A DNA stretch of 64,000 bases from Lactobacillus sp. ESL0785 (GCF_029395455.1 NZ_CP113916.1:1-64000); one strand, 5' to 3'. Shown: positions 27,973 to 36,704, counted from the first letter of the stretch. Made by a program: numbers and translations. Notes: generated by a model not told the origin, from the sequence alone.

Positions 27973-28827
27973 ATGAAAACTAGAAAATCTTTATTAACAC
28001 TTATAACTGCTATGGCTTTAATTATGTCAACAACAGACACTATAATTGCTCAACCTACGCAAATAGAAGCTAAAGTTATTAAGCAAAAAATTCATAAGAG
28101 TAAAAAGTCAAAACGAATAGCACGTAAATATAAGAAAAAGCATCATAAAAAAGCTAATAATAAAGTTAAAAGCAATATAAACTTTGATATACCTGATGAC
28201 TTTGATATTCACCACAATTTACCTTACCAAAAAGCAATTTCAAATTATGATGTACCAAAAATCACTAAATTTACTAAATCAGATTTAGCAAACTATCATC
28301 TTGAAGGCTTCAGATACGCAAAAACAACAATCACATATAACATCAATAGTAATTTTTCAAGTCACGATCGTGATTTAGTTAAACAAACTATTAATGATAT
28401 TAATAAATTAGGTATTGTTAATCTTGTGTATCAAAGTAAAGAACCAACAATTACAATTTCTAATACTAATCAATCAAATAGTAATGATGCAGATCAAACA
28501 GGCTATTGTGAAACCCCAAGTGAATCTTATATTGGTAATAAACGTCAATATGTATTTAAAAATAATCTAAGTGCAGTATTAACTCAAACTGGTGATAATA
28601 ATATTTACATATTAACTAGCAAAATAAAGCAAGATGCTACTAATTATGATTTAGCAGTAAAAGCAACAATAGCACATGAAATAGGTCATGCTCTTGGCTT
28701 AGATCACACAGCAAGTAGTACAAATAGTACAATGGCACCTTATTCAGGTATAGGTTATAATAATCAAAATACCAATTACATTACAACAGATTATATCAAC
28801 AGTTTGGCCACACTGTATCAAAATTAA
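27973..28827 (+). CDS. Secreted matrixin-like zinc metalloprotease
   Basis: This 284-residue protein has a Sec-type signal peptide (MKTRKSLLTLITAMALIMST, cleavage around residue 28-35) and a very basic Lys/His-rich stretch (about 35-70). The C-terminal metzincin domain carries HEIGHALGLDH at residues 235-245 and a Met-turn in NSTMAPY. The three His and the Glu are the full zinc-binding/catalytic set of matrixins (M10-like). Protease activity is predicted, not shown. AAAGAAG precedes the ATG. It stands alone with a strong terminator, in very AT-rich sequence between integrase remnants, suggesting acquisition. Confidence 0.85.
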   Translation: MKTRKSLLTLITAMALIMSTTDTIIAQPTQIEAKVIKQKIHKSKKSKRIARKYKKKHHKKANNKVKSNINFDIPDDFDIHHNLPYQKAISNYDVPKITKFTKSDLANYHLEGFRYAKTTITYNINSNFSSHDRDLVKQTINDINKLGIVNLVYQSKEPTITISNTNQSNSNDADQTGYCETPSESYIGNKRQYVFKNNLSAVLTQTGDNNIYILTSKIKQDATNYDLAVKATIAHEIGHALGLDHTASSTNSTMAPYSGIGYNNQNTNYITTDYINSLATLYQN

Positions 28828-28836
28828 CTTTATCAA

Positions 28837-28876
28837 TAGCAACAACTAAAATTATTTAGTTGTTGCTATTTTTTTA
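28837..28876 (+). terminator. Terminator of the metalloprotease gene
   Basis: TAGCAACAACTAAA (28837-28850) pairs perfectly with TTTAGTTGTTGCTA (28855-28868), followed by a T-run. Confidence 0.92.
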
Positions 28877-29303
28877 GCTACTTAAAATATTTAATTTTTT
28901 TCATGATTAATCTAATCAAGTATTTCAGGTATCATTATTAAATTCAATTTAACTAAAAAATAACATAATATCAACCTCATCTTTTATATTTTACTAAAAT
29001 TCACATCTGAATTTATAATATTATTGCTAGAAAGCATTCATAAAAATAAATTAAAAAATAGTTATAAACAAGCAAAAACACCAATGACTTAGCTAAAACT
29101 AACTTATTATCATTTGCACCAACGCTCTTAACACTATCACACTTTAAATTACATTTTATAATTTTAATTACATAATATAAATTTCAAAAGATCCCCCTAA
29201 AAACAAAAAACACTTTATTAATTTAATATAACAAATGATTTTTTACTCAAAATTTGTTATCACGTATATAACAAAATTAAATAAAACAAGAAAGGACACT
29301 TCT
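28877..29303. other. AT-rich non-coding region
   Basis: No gene is seen on either strand. Near the 3' end, ATAACAAAT (29228-29236) and ATTTGTTAT (29252-29260) form an inverted repeat, and a further ATAACAAAAT lies at 29268-29277. These may be operator sites for the small gene that follows. Confidence 0.45.
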
Positions 29304-29474
29304 ATGTCAACAAAGAAAACTCAATTATTAGAATACAGCTTTACAACTGAAGATATTATCAATCAAGCTACTAACTTCTTAGTTAATATTCAACCGAGAA
29401 TTGCAATAACAATCAAAAATTATCAAGATGATGAAATACTCGCACTGCTTAATTATATTTTTTATGACGCCTAA
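29304..29474 (+). CDS. Small protein of unknown function (56 aa), possibly truncated
   Basis: The start at ATG 29304 is chosen for the AAAGGACAC site just upstream; a longer frame from 29235 has none. The product (start MSTKKTQLLEYSFTTED) has no recognised domain and ends in NYIFYDA. The same frame continues after three stops (29472, 29487, 29502) into a hydrophobic tail, so this may be the front half of a broken membrane protein. Confidence 0.45.
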   Translation: MSTKKTQLLEYSFTTEDIINQATNFLVNIQPRIAITIKNYQDDEILALLNYIFYDA

Positions 29475-29504
29475 AGTAATCGGCTTTAGGAGACTAACTA
29501 CTAG

Positions 29505-29585
29505 TCAAGCTTTATAATTGGCGTAGTATCAGGGATACTCGTCAATGTTATTTCTAATTTGATTATTGATCATCTTAAGAAATAG
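29505..29585 (+). pseudogene. Hydrophobic tail fragment in frame with the 56-aa gene
   Basis: The frame encodes IIGVVSGILVNVISNLII followed by a short basic end and TAG, which looks like a C-terminal membrane anchor. It has no start codon. It lies in the same frame as the preceding small gene beyond three stop codons. Confidence 0.4.
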
Positions 29586-29587
29586 CA

Positions 29588-29815
29588 ATTAATAGGGGCA
29601 AGCGTGATCTTGAATTCGCTAAAGAAGTTGCTCAAGATAATATAAATTTTGAAGTCGCGGTTCAAGTGAGAGATCTACGAGATAGTTTGGGTCTAGCACA
29701 AATAAAATTTGCTAAATTGGTAAATAAGCTGCAATCAACTATTGCGCGAATCGAGAGTGGTTCAATGAATGCTTCAACAAAATTATTGAGCGAAATTGCT
29801 CAGGCTACTAAGTAA
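29588..29815 (+). pseudogene. XRE-type helix-turn-helix regulator fragment
   Basis: About 75 codons are open and read as a HigA-like antitoxin or XRE regulator. An N-terminal charged arm (RDLEFAKEVAQDN) is followed by the HTH (AQIKFAKLVNKLQSTIARIE) and a short end. There is no ATG, GTG or TTG in the expected place (a stop lies at 29576-29578). The expected beta-strand tail is missing. It is probably a decayed antitoxin. Confidence 0.6.
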
Positions 29816-29935
29816 AAGGTAAAAATCAAATTTATGCCTGCATAAGTTGTTGAATGTTTAGTAGACTACATAAAATGTTTGTTAAAATAGTTTGGTGATA
29901 ATATCAAATTATAGGGATTAATAGACTTAAATAAA

Positions 29936-29973
29936 GTAATCTTAACTAGTTGAATAGTTAAGATTATTTTTTT
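29936..29973 (+). terminator. Hairpin before integrase remnant 2
   Basis: AATCTTAACTA (29938-29948) pairs with TAGTTAAGATT (29955-29965), followed by seven T residues. Closely similar hairpins preceded by GACTTAAATAAA occur near 32790 and 33940. Confidence 0.8.
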
Positions 29974-29999
29974 GTTAGTAAAAGTTATTTTTGGTTTTT

Positions 30000-30274
30000 A
30001 AAATTAGGTTATCCGGTAAAAAGTATGAATGATATGCTAAAAAACATTTGTGATCAAGTCGAAATAGCTAGTAACGGTTTAAATATTAGCATGTATACTT
30101 GTCCGGCACACGGTAGACACAATAGCAACGAAATTAGGCAATACTCCAGAAATGTTTTATCCGTGGGCAGCAAGTCGTATGGGGCACACGGTTAAAATGT
30201 TTATGAAAACCTATGTGTATGTTGATGAGGATAGGAATATTGAAATGTCAGATTTGGTTATGAATAGGAATTGA
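30000..30274 (+). pseudogene. Tyrosine integrase C-terminal remnant 2
   Basis: This parallels remnant 3 almost base for base (MNDMLKNIC, then [10 protein letters not shown], then the arginine/histidine motif region, [11 protein letters not shown]). Small insertions after the TGTATACTTGT stretch (about 30101-30125) break the frame through the R-H-T active site. It ends with a degraded tail at about 30274. It is a dead copy of a phage-type integrase end. Confidence 0.75.
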
Positions 30275-30355
30275 ATAGAATTTATTAATTAAAAAATATA
30301 GATATTAAAAGGTAGTATAATATTTTTTATCCAGTTAATAAAAGGGAAGTTTGTT

Positions 30356-31228
30356 ATGCAATTAAAAGTAGTTAATTTATCATTGAGTCTGAATTCAAAC
30401 TTAATCTTGAATAACTTGAATTTTACAATAAAATCTGGTGGACTGATTGGGTTAATTGGTCCTAATGGTGCTGGTAAGTCGACTTTACTTAAAGTTATCG
30501 CCACTATTATTAAACCGGATAGTGGGAAGATTATGCTTGATGGTGTAAATATCGTTAAGGAACCGAAAAAGATGCGGCAATTAATTGGTTACATGCCGCA
30601 AAAAGTTCCATTTTATTCTCATTTAACAGCAAAGGAATATTTACAATATATTGCAGCATTGAAGAATCTACCACAAAAAGAGAGTGTAGCTCAGATTGAT
30701 TCTTTGTTGATGAAATTTCAGTTGGCAAATGTAGGTAAACAAAAATTAGCAAGTTTTTCTGGAGGTATGATTCAAAGAGTTGGACTGATAGCAGCTCTTT
30801 TGGGTGATCCAAAAATTATTGTAGTTGATGAACCAACAGCTGGGCTTGATCCAATTGAGCGTGTGATTCTTCGGAATACTTTGGCTGAACTTGCTGTAAA
30901 CCGAATAGTTTTATTATCAACGCACATTATTTCTGATATTGAAGCAATTGCTAATGATTTAATTGTTTTACAATCAGGGACTATTAAATACCAAGGAACT
31001 GCGTCAGATTTGATTGCTAAAGCACAAAATTTGGTTTGGGAATATGTTCTGCCTAGTGGAACAAACATCAGTAACTTAACAAATGTAAGCTCACTTATTC
31101 AAGGCTCTGATGGCCTTCATGTGCGTGTTATTCAAAAAAATACTCCTAATAGTGCTGCTAAATTGGTTGTTCCTAGTTTAGAAGATGCAAGTTTAGCTTT
31201 GATTGAAAGTTGTGATCAGAATGCTTAG
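30356..31228 (+). CDS. ABC transporter ATP-binding protein
   Basis: This 290-residue ATPase has Walker A GPNGAGKS (35-42), the signature FSGGMIQRVG, Walker B IIVVDEPTAGLDP and the H-loop STHI. It resembles ATPases of ABC-2 exporters of the YhaQ/EcsA/bacitracin type. AAGGGAAG precedes the ATG. Its end overlaps the start of the permease gene. The substrate is unknown; antimicrobial export or self-protection is a guess from family and from its place in the island. Confidence 0.88.
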   Translation: MQLKVVNLSLSLNSNLILNNLNFTIKSGGLIGLIGPNGAGKSTLLKVIATIIKPDSGKIMLDGVNIVKEPKKMRQLIGYMPQKVPFYSHLTAKEYLQYIAALKNLPQKESVAQIDSLLMKFQLANVGKQKLASFSGGMIQRVGLIAALLGDPKIIVVDEPTAGLDPIERVILRNTLAELAVNRIVLLSTHIISDIEAIANDLIVLQSGTIKYQGTASDLIAKAQNLVWEYVLPSGTNISNLTNVSSLIQGSDGLHVRVIQKNTPNSAAKLVVPSLEDASLALIESCDQNA

Positions 31229-32708
31229 AATTATGCAGGCTGATTTTAAAGAACGAATGCGGCGTTGGAGTTATTGGATATTAGTACTGCTGGCTCTGTT
31301 TATGGGTGTGATCGGCTCGCCTAATCGTAACAGTAGTTTTAGTGTATTTACGATTGATCCTAAAATTTATCGACAGGCAAGTAATCCAACTTGGATACCA
31401 ATCAGTGTTTGCCTGGTTCTGGGGTTATTTTTACCGATAATTGAATACATTTATTTGAAAAACATGCTTACAGTTGACCAGGAAAATGGTGCGGCAGAGT
31501 TAATGTCTTCTATTCAGTTCTCTAAGGTTAAATATATTTTAGGCAAATTATTATCTGCATGTTTATTAATGTTTAGTCTACTTATATTTATTGCAATTGG
31601 TTCTTTTGCGATGATTTTGCTACGTTTTCCGGGGCAGAGACTTAGCTGGCAACAATTCTTAATGCCATTTTTACTAATGATTCCTGGAATAGTTTTGATT
31701 GCCATCTTAGCGATCTTTAGTGAAACTGTTTCTTTTTTACGCGGGACTTTAGGAACAATTTTAATTAGTGTCTTAATATTAATAAGTTATATTTGGGGAA
31801 CAACCGATCCTACTAATTTTATTGCTAGAATTGGTAATTTTTCTGGTAATGTTTACCTAATAGAAACAATACGTAAAGCCTGTATTGCTGCAAGTGGCAA
31901 ATCTTTTGGCAGTTTAGGTGTGTTATCAAGCACGATAAAAAGTACGGGAACTAGAAATTTAATTTTTCCAGCAATTTCATTTTCAAAACAAAATGTAGCA
32001 GTATTCATCTGTCAACTACTATTGCTTTTGATATTCTTTCTAATGACTGTAATATTTTTTACGCCGCATTATTATAAAAATAAAGTTAAAAAGTCAGCTG
32101 CTTCTTATAAAAAAGCAAAACAGCCAGTTTCGAATAAAGCAATCAGCCCTTGCCCACTATTAAAATTATCTTTTATTAATTTATGGCGGCCAATGTCTTA
32201 TTGGGTTAAATGGGGAATATTGATTTTATGGTTGATCGCGCTAGGTTCTGATCGACAAACATGTGTACAATTTTTATTACCATTAATTTTGCTAGTAGCA
32301 TTGCCATTCTTGAGCAATATAGGTGTTCAGGGGCAAAAAATGGGCATGAATGTGTGGCTAAAGACTATTAATAACAGTCGTAGAAAGCAAGCACTTTTCG
32401 AATGTTTAGCCGGATTTTTTAGTACGTTGCTCTTGCTATTTCCGATTATTATTAAATCTGGGAAAGGGGCATTTTTGTTAATAAGCTTTACGTTTTTTCT
32501 AGTATTGTTTGCATGGCTTTTGGGAAAAATGACTGGAGACAATCGTTTGTTTGTCTTTTTTATGGTTATTTTTTGGTTTATTTATCTAAATGGTGCAACT
32601 TTATTTTTACCAATTTTGGGTAGAAACATTTTGCTAGTAGGATTAATTTATTTCATGGCAGCATTAGGTATAGCTTGCTTACAAAGAATCATGTTAAAAG
32701 ATAGATAG
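31221..32708 (+). CDS. ABC-2 type permease
   Basis: This 495-residue membrane protein has about 11-12 predicted helices. It has an N-terminal cytoplasmic segment (MLRIMQADFKERMRRWSYW), a first helix, and a large loop around residues 40-65 as in ABC-2 exporters. ATG 31221 overlaps the ATPase stop by 8 bases (an alternative ATG is 31233). Paired with the upstream ATPase, it forms a half-complex exporter. Substrate unknown. Confidence 0.8.
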   Translation: MLRIMQADFKERMRRWSYWILVLLALFMGVIGSPNRNSSFSVFTIDPKIYRQASNPTWIPISVCLVLGLFLPIIEYIYLKNMLTVDQENGAAELMSSIQFSKVKYILGKLLSACLLMFSLLIFIAIGSFAMILLRFPGQRLSWQQFLMPFLLMIPGIVLIAILAIFSETVSFLRGTLGTILISVLILISYIWGTTDPTNFIARIGNFSGNVYLIETIRKACIAASGKSFGSLGVLSSTIKSTGTRNLIFPAISFSKQNVAVFICQLLLLLIFFLMTVIFFTPHYYKNKVKKSAASYKKAKQPVSNKAISPCPLLKLSFINLWRPMSYWVKWGILILWLIALGSDRQTCVQFLLPLILLVALPFLSNIGVQGQKMGMNVWLKTINNSRRKQALFECLAGFFSTLLLLFPIIIKSGKGAFLLISFTFFLVLFAWLLGKMTGDNRLFVFFMVIFWFIYLNGATLFLPILGRNILLVGLIYFMAALGIACLQRIMLKDR

Positions 32709-32790
32709 AAGATAAAATTAAATTATATTTTGGATAAATTTGGTTTTTGATAAAAAATCGAAATACTTATGGTGTTAAATGACTTAAATA

Positions 32791-32832
32791 AAATAAGCTT
32801 AACAAAATGATAGTTAAGCTTATTTTTTGTTT
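32791..32832 (+). terminator. Terminator after the ABC exporter
   Basis: AATAAGCTTAAC pairs with GTTAAGCTTATT across about 9 bases and runs into six T residues. It belongs to the GACTTAAATAAA-hairpin family that precedes each integrase remnant or repeat in this zone. Confidence 0.88.
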
Positions 32833-32891
32833 TAATGAACTATTTTCATAATTATTGTTAAAAGGGTTGAGTTTGCTAAGATAATAGTCTT

Positions 32892-33137
32892 TTGATCATG
32901 CTCCAGCTAATAAAAAACATTTGTGATCGGGTAAGAACAGATAGTAACGGTTTAAATATCAGCATGTATACTTGTCGGCACACGGTAGCAACTAAGTTAA
33001 GCAATACTCCAGGAATGTCCTATCCTTGGGCCGCAAGTCGCATGGGTTATATGGTTAAAATGTTTATGAAAACGTATGTCCATGTTGATGAAGATAGAAA
33101 TATTGAAATGTCAGATTTGGTTGTGAATGAGAGTTAA
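32892..33137 (+). pseudogene. Tyrosine integrase C-terminal remnant 3
   Basis: An 81-codon open frame matches only the end of a phage-type tyrosine recombinase. It shows the catalytic box YTCRHTVATKL, a GY in place of the usual GH, and the nucleophile tyrosine in MKTYVHVDEDRN, then a short tail. The N-terminal arm-binding and core domains are absent and the frame begins at a weak TTG. It is a truncated, non-functional integrase, related to remnants 1 and 2. Confidence 0.8.
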
Positions 33138-33191
33138 ATGTAATTTATTGATTGGCAGGCTTTGAACTATCTTTTTTGTTAATGGGGTAAA

Positions 33192-33231
33192 ATAAATTAA
33201 AGTAATGAATTAATTCATTACTTTAATTTAT
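33192..33231. repeat. 40-bp perfect palindrome before a secreted protein
   Basis: Every base of 33192-33211 is complementary to 33212-33231 with no loop (centre GAATTAATTC). It ends directly against the AGGAGA ribosome binding site (33232-33237). There is no T-run after it, so it is not a classical terminator. It could be an operator, a recombination site or an mRNA hairpin masking the ribosome binding site. Confidence 0.9.
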
Positions 33232-33242
33232 AGGAGACTAAT

Positions 33243-33830
33243 ATGAAAAAGTATAAATTAATAAAATTATTTTTTTGCTTAGTAACGTGTGTAGAAATGT
33301 TTAGTGATGCTTACCAAGTTAGAGCTGACTCTAGTATTCAGTCGTATGCAACTAAAGAAACTAGAAAAATAAGTAAAAAGCCAATAATGAATTTTTCTCA
33401 AATAAAAAAAGGCAATTATACTAGCTTATTAGGTAAGTGGAAAGAAGTTGGTGCTATGCACAATGCTTATGATGGTAAAGGGATAACTTGGTATAAATTA
33501 AATCCTAAATACTTGTTTAAGTTGAAAATTACGAAACATAAAATAAGGGAATTTATTCAGAAAACTAGAATTGAAACCTTCCATGGCAAATATATATTTG
33601 TTAAGAATAATAAAAAAACGAAGCTAAAGTTTTATAAGAAGAACAATGTATTGTCAGCTAGTGCAGATGTCGGTGCAATTAATTATGCTGTTACTTTTTA
33701 TCCTAAGAATGTACCAATTTATGATGATAAATATCATAGAAAACAGCCTAAAGCAATTGATGATAAAAAAGATCGTATTGAGTTCTGGTGTAGTAATATG
33801 GGCTCAGTACAAGTGTTCCAACGTAATTAG
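33243..33830 (+). CDS. Secreted protein of unknown function
   Basis: This 195-residue protein has a Sec signal peptide (basic MKKYKLIKLF, hydrophobic core, AYQVRADS cleavage region near residue 29). The mature part is basic and rich in Lys and Tyr, with no membrane segment, LPXTG motif or domain I recognise. Its pattern (GKWKEVGAMHNAYDGKGITW, then beta-rich text) resembles small lipocalin-like secreted proteins of lactobacilli, a weak impression. It stands alone behind the palindrome. Confidence 0.65.
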   Translation: MKKYKLIKLFFCLVTCVEMFSDAYQVRADSSIQSYATKETRKISKKPIMNFSQIKKGNYTSLLGKWKEVGAMHNAYDGKGITWYKLNPKYLFKLKITKHKIREFIQKTRIETFHGKYIFVKNNKKTKLKFYKKNNVLSASADVGAINYAVTFYPKNVPIYDDKYHRKQPKAIDDKKDRIEFWCSNMGSVQVFQRN

Positions 33831-33941
33831 TAACCACAATTAGTGTCACATGATTTAATTAATAGGTTCTGTAAATTTTGTTATAACAACAGTTGGAGTA
33901 GTAAGACTACATGTTTCTAGCGTTAAATGACTTAAATAAAA

Positions 33942-33976
33942 TAATCTTAACTAGTTGAATAGTTAAGAATAATTTT
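33942..33976 (+). terminator. Hairpin before repeat copy C
   Basis: AATCTTAACTA pairs with TAGTTAAGAATAATTTTT, imperfectly at the base. It is another member of the GACTTAAATAAA-hairpin family. Confidence 0.65.
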
Positions 33977-34150
33977 TAGGATTAGGATATATGTTGATAT
34001 AGCGGGCTTTATGTCCGCCTTTTTGGCTTCAAAAAAAGCGATCCATTGGGATTGCCACCGCGCGTTGTAAGTAGTCAACTTACAGGTACGTCTTTTTACA
34101 CTGAAAACGTGTCAACTCTTCATCCGCAAATTATAGCATGCTAGAATATT
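33975..34150 (+). repeat. tRNA-linked repeat, copy C (second half only)
   Basis: This matches copy A 22733-22907 with about 10-15 percent substitutions, from TTAGGATATATGTTGATAT through both convergent hairpins to GCATGCTAGAA. The tRNA-like first part is missing. No gene is seen inside it. Confidence 0.85.
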
Positions 34151-34453
34151 ATGCACGTTTTTTTTCGCTTTTGTGTTAGCGCTTTACACAGAGGAAATAA
34201 AGAGGTAAAATTAGCAAGCTTTAATATTACTCAAGTTTTTAATAAATACTAATAGTATTATATAAAATATTAATAACAAAGAACATCTTTTTCAAATTTC
34301 TAGACTGATGCTAAGGCAATATTTAAAGCAGACACTGTTGGAAAATCTGAACGCGTAGCAGATGATAATAAATATTAAAATTTGGAATAAGTAAAATGAT
34401 TAGAAGTAAGTTGGAGCAATCATTTTTAAGTGGGAAGTTGGAATGCTAATAAT
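34151..34453. other. Mostly non-coding stretch with a gene-fragment trace
   Basis: GTGTTAGCGCTTTACAC (about 34172-34188) is a partly palindromic, weakly cre-like site. Bases 34306-34378 are an open, coding-like fragment (TDAKAIFKADTVGKSERVAD) without a start codon, ending in TAA. It is probably a leftover of a lost gene. Confidence 0.4.
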
Positions 34454-35347
34454 ATGATAATAAGCAATTTTTTATTAATTGCATTTGCAATAATCTCGTC
34501 TTTATCCAGAGGGATAATCTCAGTAATTGATCGTTATCAGATGGGATACCGCCATCAAAGTTCAATTAACGTGAATTTTTTGAATAATCTTTGCAGTACA
34601 GCACTAGTAACCGTATTTTTAATTGGCTTGTTGAATAAGTTTCCCGCACCCAAAATAACGGGAAGTTATGTTAGCAGAATTATTATTTACGGTTTATTAG
34701 CGCAGCTAGTTGCGTATGGTTACAGCTATGTTTTTAAAAGAGTAACGATAATGCAATCAATTGTTTTAAGTAAAATGACTGATTTGTTTATTCCCTTAGC
34801 TATCTTTTTAACCATGGGTTATTTTAACAAGTCGTCATACTTAATCTCAATTGTATCCACAGTTATTGTAGTTTGTTACATTATTTTTAAGCAGAGACAC
34901 AGTCAGATGAATGTGGCAACTTTGTTAAAAATATTTATGGTTATTGGTCCGCTGTTGATTGTACAAGCAGCTCTGTCACCACTATTAACTAAAGGAGTTA
35001 TTAGACTAGTTGATCTAGTATACTTTACGATTGCTACAATTTATATTCGTTGTATCATCACAATTATTACTTTTTGGGTTAAACATCATGGTTTGAAAAT
35101 TAAGGGTGTGAAGATTAACAAACAAATCTTTTGGATTTATGGTGCCCGTGCGGTTTTGACAATATTGGCACAAGCAACGTATACATTAGCAACGTCATCA
35201 CCTAATTCGGGAATTGCGTGGATTTTTCTCAATATGACTAATTTGTATAGCGTGATTTTTGGGAGTGTTGCATTAAAAGAAAAAATCCATATTTCTGATA
35301 TACTGCTAATTATTTGTATTTTTGGGTTAGCATTAATATCCAAATAA
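34454..35347 (+). CDS. DMT superfamily (EamA-like) transporter
   Basis: This roughly 297-residue protein has about ten membrane helices in two similar halves, as in drug/metabolite (EamA) transporters. The second half ends in SVIFGSVALKEKIHISD, the position where EamA proteins carry the E-x-x-x conserved glutamate. The start is unsure: ATG 34454 is chosen, and GTG 34430 is an alternative with a distant GGAG. Substrate unknown. A terminator follows. Confidence 0.7.
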   Translation: MIISNFLLIAFAIISSLSRGIISVIDRYQMGYRHQSSINVNFLNNLCSTALVTVFLIGLLNKFPAPKITGSYVSRIIIYGLLAQLVAYGYSYVFKRVTIMQSIVLSKMTDLFIPLAIFLTMGYFNKSSYLISIVSTVIVVCYIIFKQRHSQMNVATLLKIFMVIGPLLIVQAALSPLLTKGVIRLVDLVYFTIATIYIRCIITIITFWVKHHGLKIKGVKINKQIFWIYGARAVLTILAQATYTLATSSPNSGIAWIFLNMTNLYSVIFGSVALKEKIHISDILLIICIFGLALISK

Positions 35348-35524
35348 TTAAATTATTGGATTGTGATATAAGCTATGGTGATTACAAAAGTGGATACACT
35401 GTTTTATAGTTAAAGCTTGATAGGGATATTTTTCCAAGCTTGAATAAATATAAGTGTAAAGAAAAAGAAGCCTTGTTGGTATCAGGACTTTTTAACATGA
35501 CGGTGACTTATTAATGGTTAAACT

Positions 35525-35564
35525 AATAACCGCTAGTTCGTTAGGCTAGAGTGGTTATTTTTTT
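35525..35564 (+). terminator. Terminator after the DMT transporter
   Basis: AATAACCGCTAG (35525-35536) pairs with CTAGAGTGGTTATT (35546-35559, one bulge), followed by a T-run. Confidence 0.8.
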
Positions 35565-35585
35565 CTTGTGATTACTTAATAATCA

Positions 35586-36602
35586 TTAAAAATTTGCAGG
35601 TATTATTAGTGGCTTGATTATTTGCTCATTGTCAGTACCTTTTGCAGATAGTTTATTTAATAGTATTTCAGCGGCACTTGCACCCATTAAGTATGGTTGC
35701 TGAGATATTAGTTTTGAACCTGGAAAAAGGGCTTTTCCTGTTTTTGTATCAACAAATCCAGTAACGGTGACATACTTATTATCTAAATAGCCTTTTGCGT
35801 ATAAGCTAGGCATAAACTCAAGTAACCACCGCTCTTTAAGACCAAATATTAACGTTTTTTTCTTATTTTTCCTTTGATTTTGCAGAAATGACTCAATTTG
35901 CTTTTCAATTGCTGAATAATTGTATTCTTCTTCATCAATTTCAAGTGGAAAGATATGCTTTTCATCAATTAGTGAGCAAATACCTTTATAACGATCTTTA
36001 CGAGTTGACGCAATACTAATTTTTGAAGATAAAACCAGAATATCAGTATAGCCTAGTTGTAGAAAATAGGAGGTAGCGCGTTTTGAAACAGCAAAATTAT
36101 TGGTTAAAACCTGTGGCCATCTAGTAGTTGGCAGCTGTCTATCTAAAATTACAGTGGGAATATCGTGAACTATCTCTTTTTCAATAATGTCTAAATTACT
36201 ACTTAAAGGTTGAAATAATAGCCCATCAAAATACTTGCTACTAACAGTAGTTACTAGATCGGTTTCTTGTGCTTGATCTGCATTAGTATCTAATAAAAAT
36301 GCTTGATAACCTTTAACTTTAAGAATATTTGAGGCCCCTTTAAACATTTCAGTAGAGAAGTAATCGTCGATATTTGCAACCACTACTGCAATCATTCTAC
36401 TTTGATTTGTGACCATTTGCCTTGCTGCTGCGTTAGGGATATAATTTAATAATTTTATTGCGCGCTTAATGGCCTGTGCCTTAATTGGCGAAAGTCGCCC
36501 AGAAGATTTTCCATTTAAATAACGTGATACAGAAGCTACAGAAACGTTGGCTAAGCTTGCAACGTCTTTAATTGTGGCTTTTTTGTGTTGTGTTCTTTTC
36601 AA
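35586..36602 (-). CDS. LacI family transcriptional regulator
   Basis: This regulator is about 338 residues long. It has an N-terminal LacI HTH (ATIKDVASLANVSVASVSRYLNG) and a periplasmic-binding-like sensor domain (FDGLLFQPLSS, VILDRQLP). TTG 36602 is chosen because the HTH should start within about 10 residues of the N-terminus; the longer frame would run through the promoter. It is divergent from the sugar-acid operon at 36811. A perfect 14-bp palindrome typical of LacI operators lies in the shared gap, so it most likely represses that operon until a pathway sugar binds. Confidence 0.85.
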   Translation of the reverse strand: MKRTQHKKATIKDVASLANVSVASVSRYLNGKSSGRLSPIKAQAIKRAIKLLNYIPNAAARQMVTNQSRMIAVVVANIDDYFSTEMFKGASNILKVKGYQAFLLDTNADQAQETDLVTTVSSKYFDGLLFQPLSSNLDIIEKEIVHDIPTVILDRQLPTTRWPQVLTNNFAVSKRATSYFLQLGYTDILVLSSKISIASTRKDRYKGICSLIDEKHIFPLEIDEEEYNYSAIEKQIESFLQNQRKNKKKTLIFGLKERWLLEFMPSLYAKGYLDNKYVTVTGFVDTKTGKALFPGSKLISQQPYLMGASAAEILLNKLSAKGTDNEQIIKPLIIPANF

Positions 36603-36690
36603 TATAATCAATCTTTTCTGATTCTTTATAAGTTTATTTATTACTTTTATCAGTTTACTACTTATTATAAAAAATATTAATTTATTTATT

Positions 36691-36704
36691 CGAAACCGCT
36701 TGCA
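36691..36704 (+). promoter_or_regulatory. cre-like site at the sugar-acid operon promoter
   Basis: CGAAACCGCTTGCA matches 12 of 14 positions of the CcpA consensus TGWAARCGYTWNCW and overlaps the -35 box. Catabolite repression by glucose is inferred. Confidence 0.5.

Noticed and set aside
32892..33137. Complete small recombinase gene
   Set aside because: It encodes only the last part of a tyrosine integrase, lacking the core and arm-binding domains.
22581..34150. CRISPR array
   Set aside because: The repeats here are few, long and non-uniformly spaced, with no short repeat-spacer pattern. None was seen elsewhere in the window.
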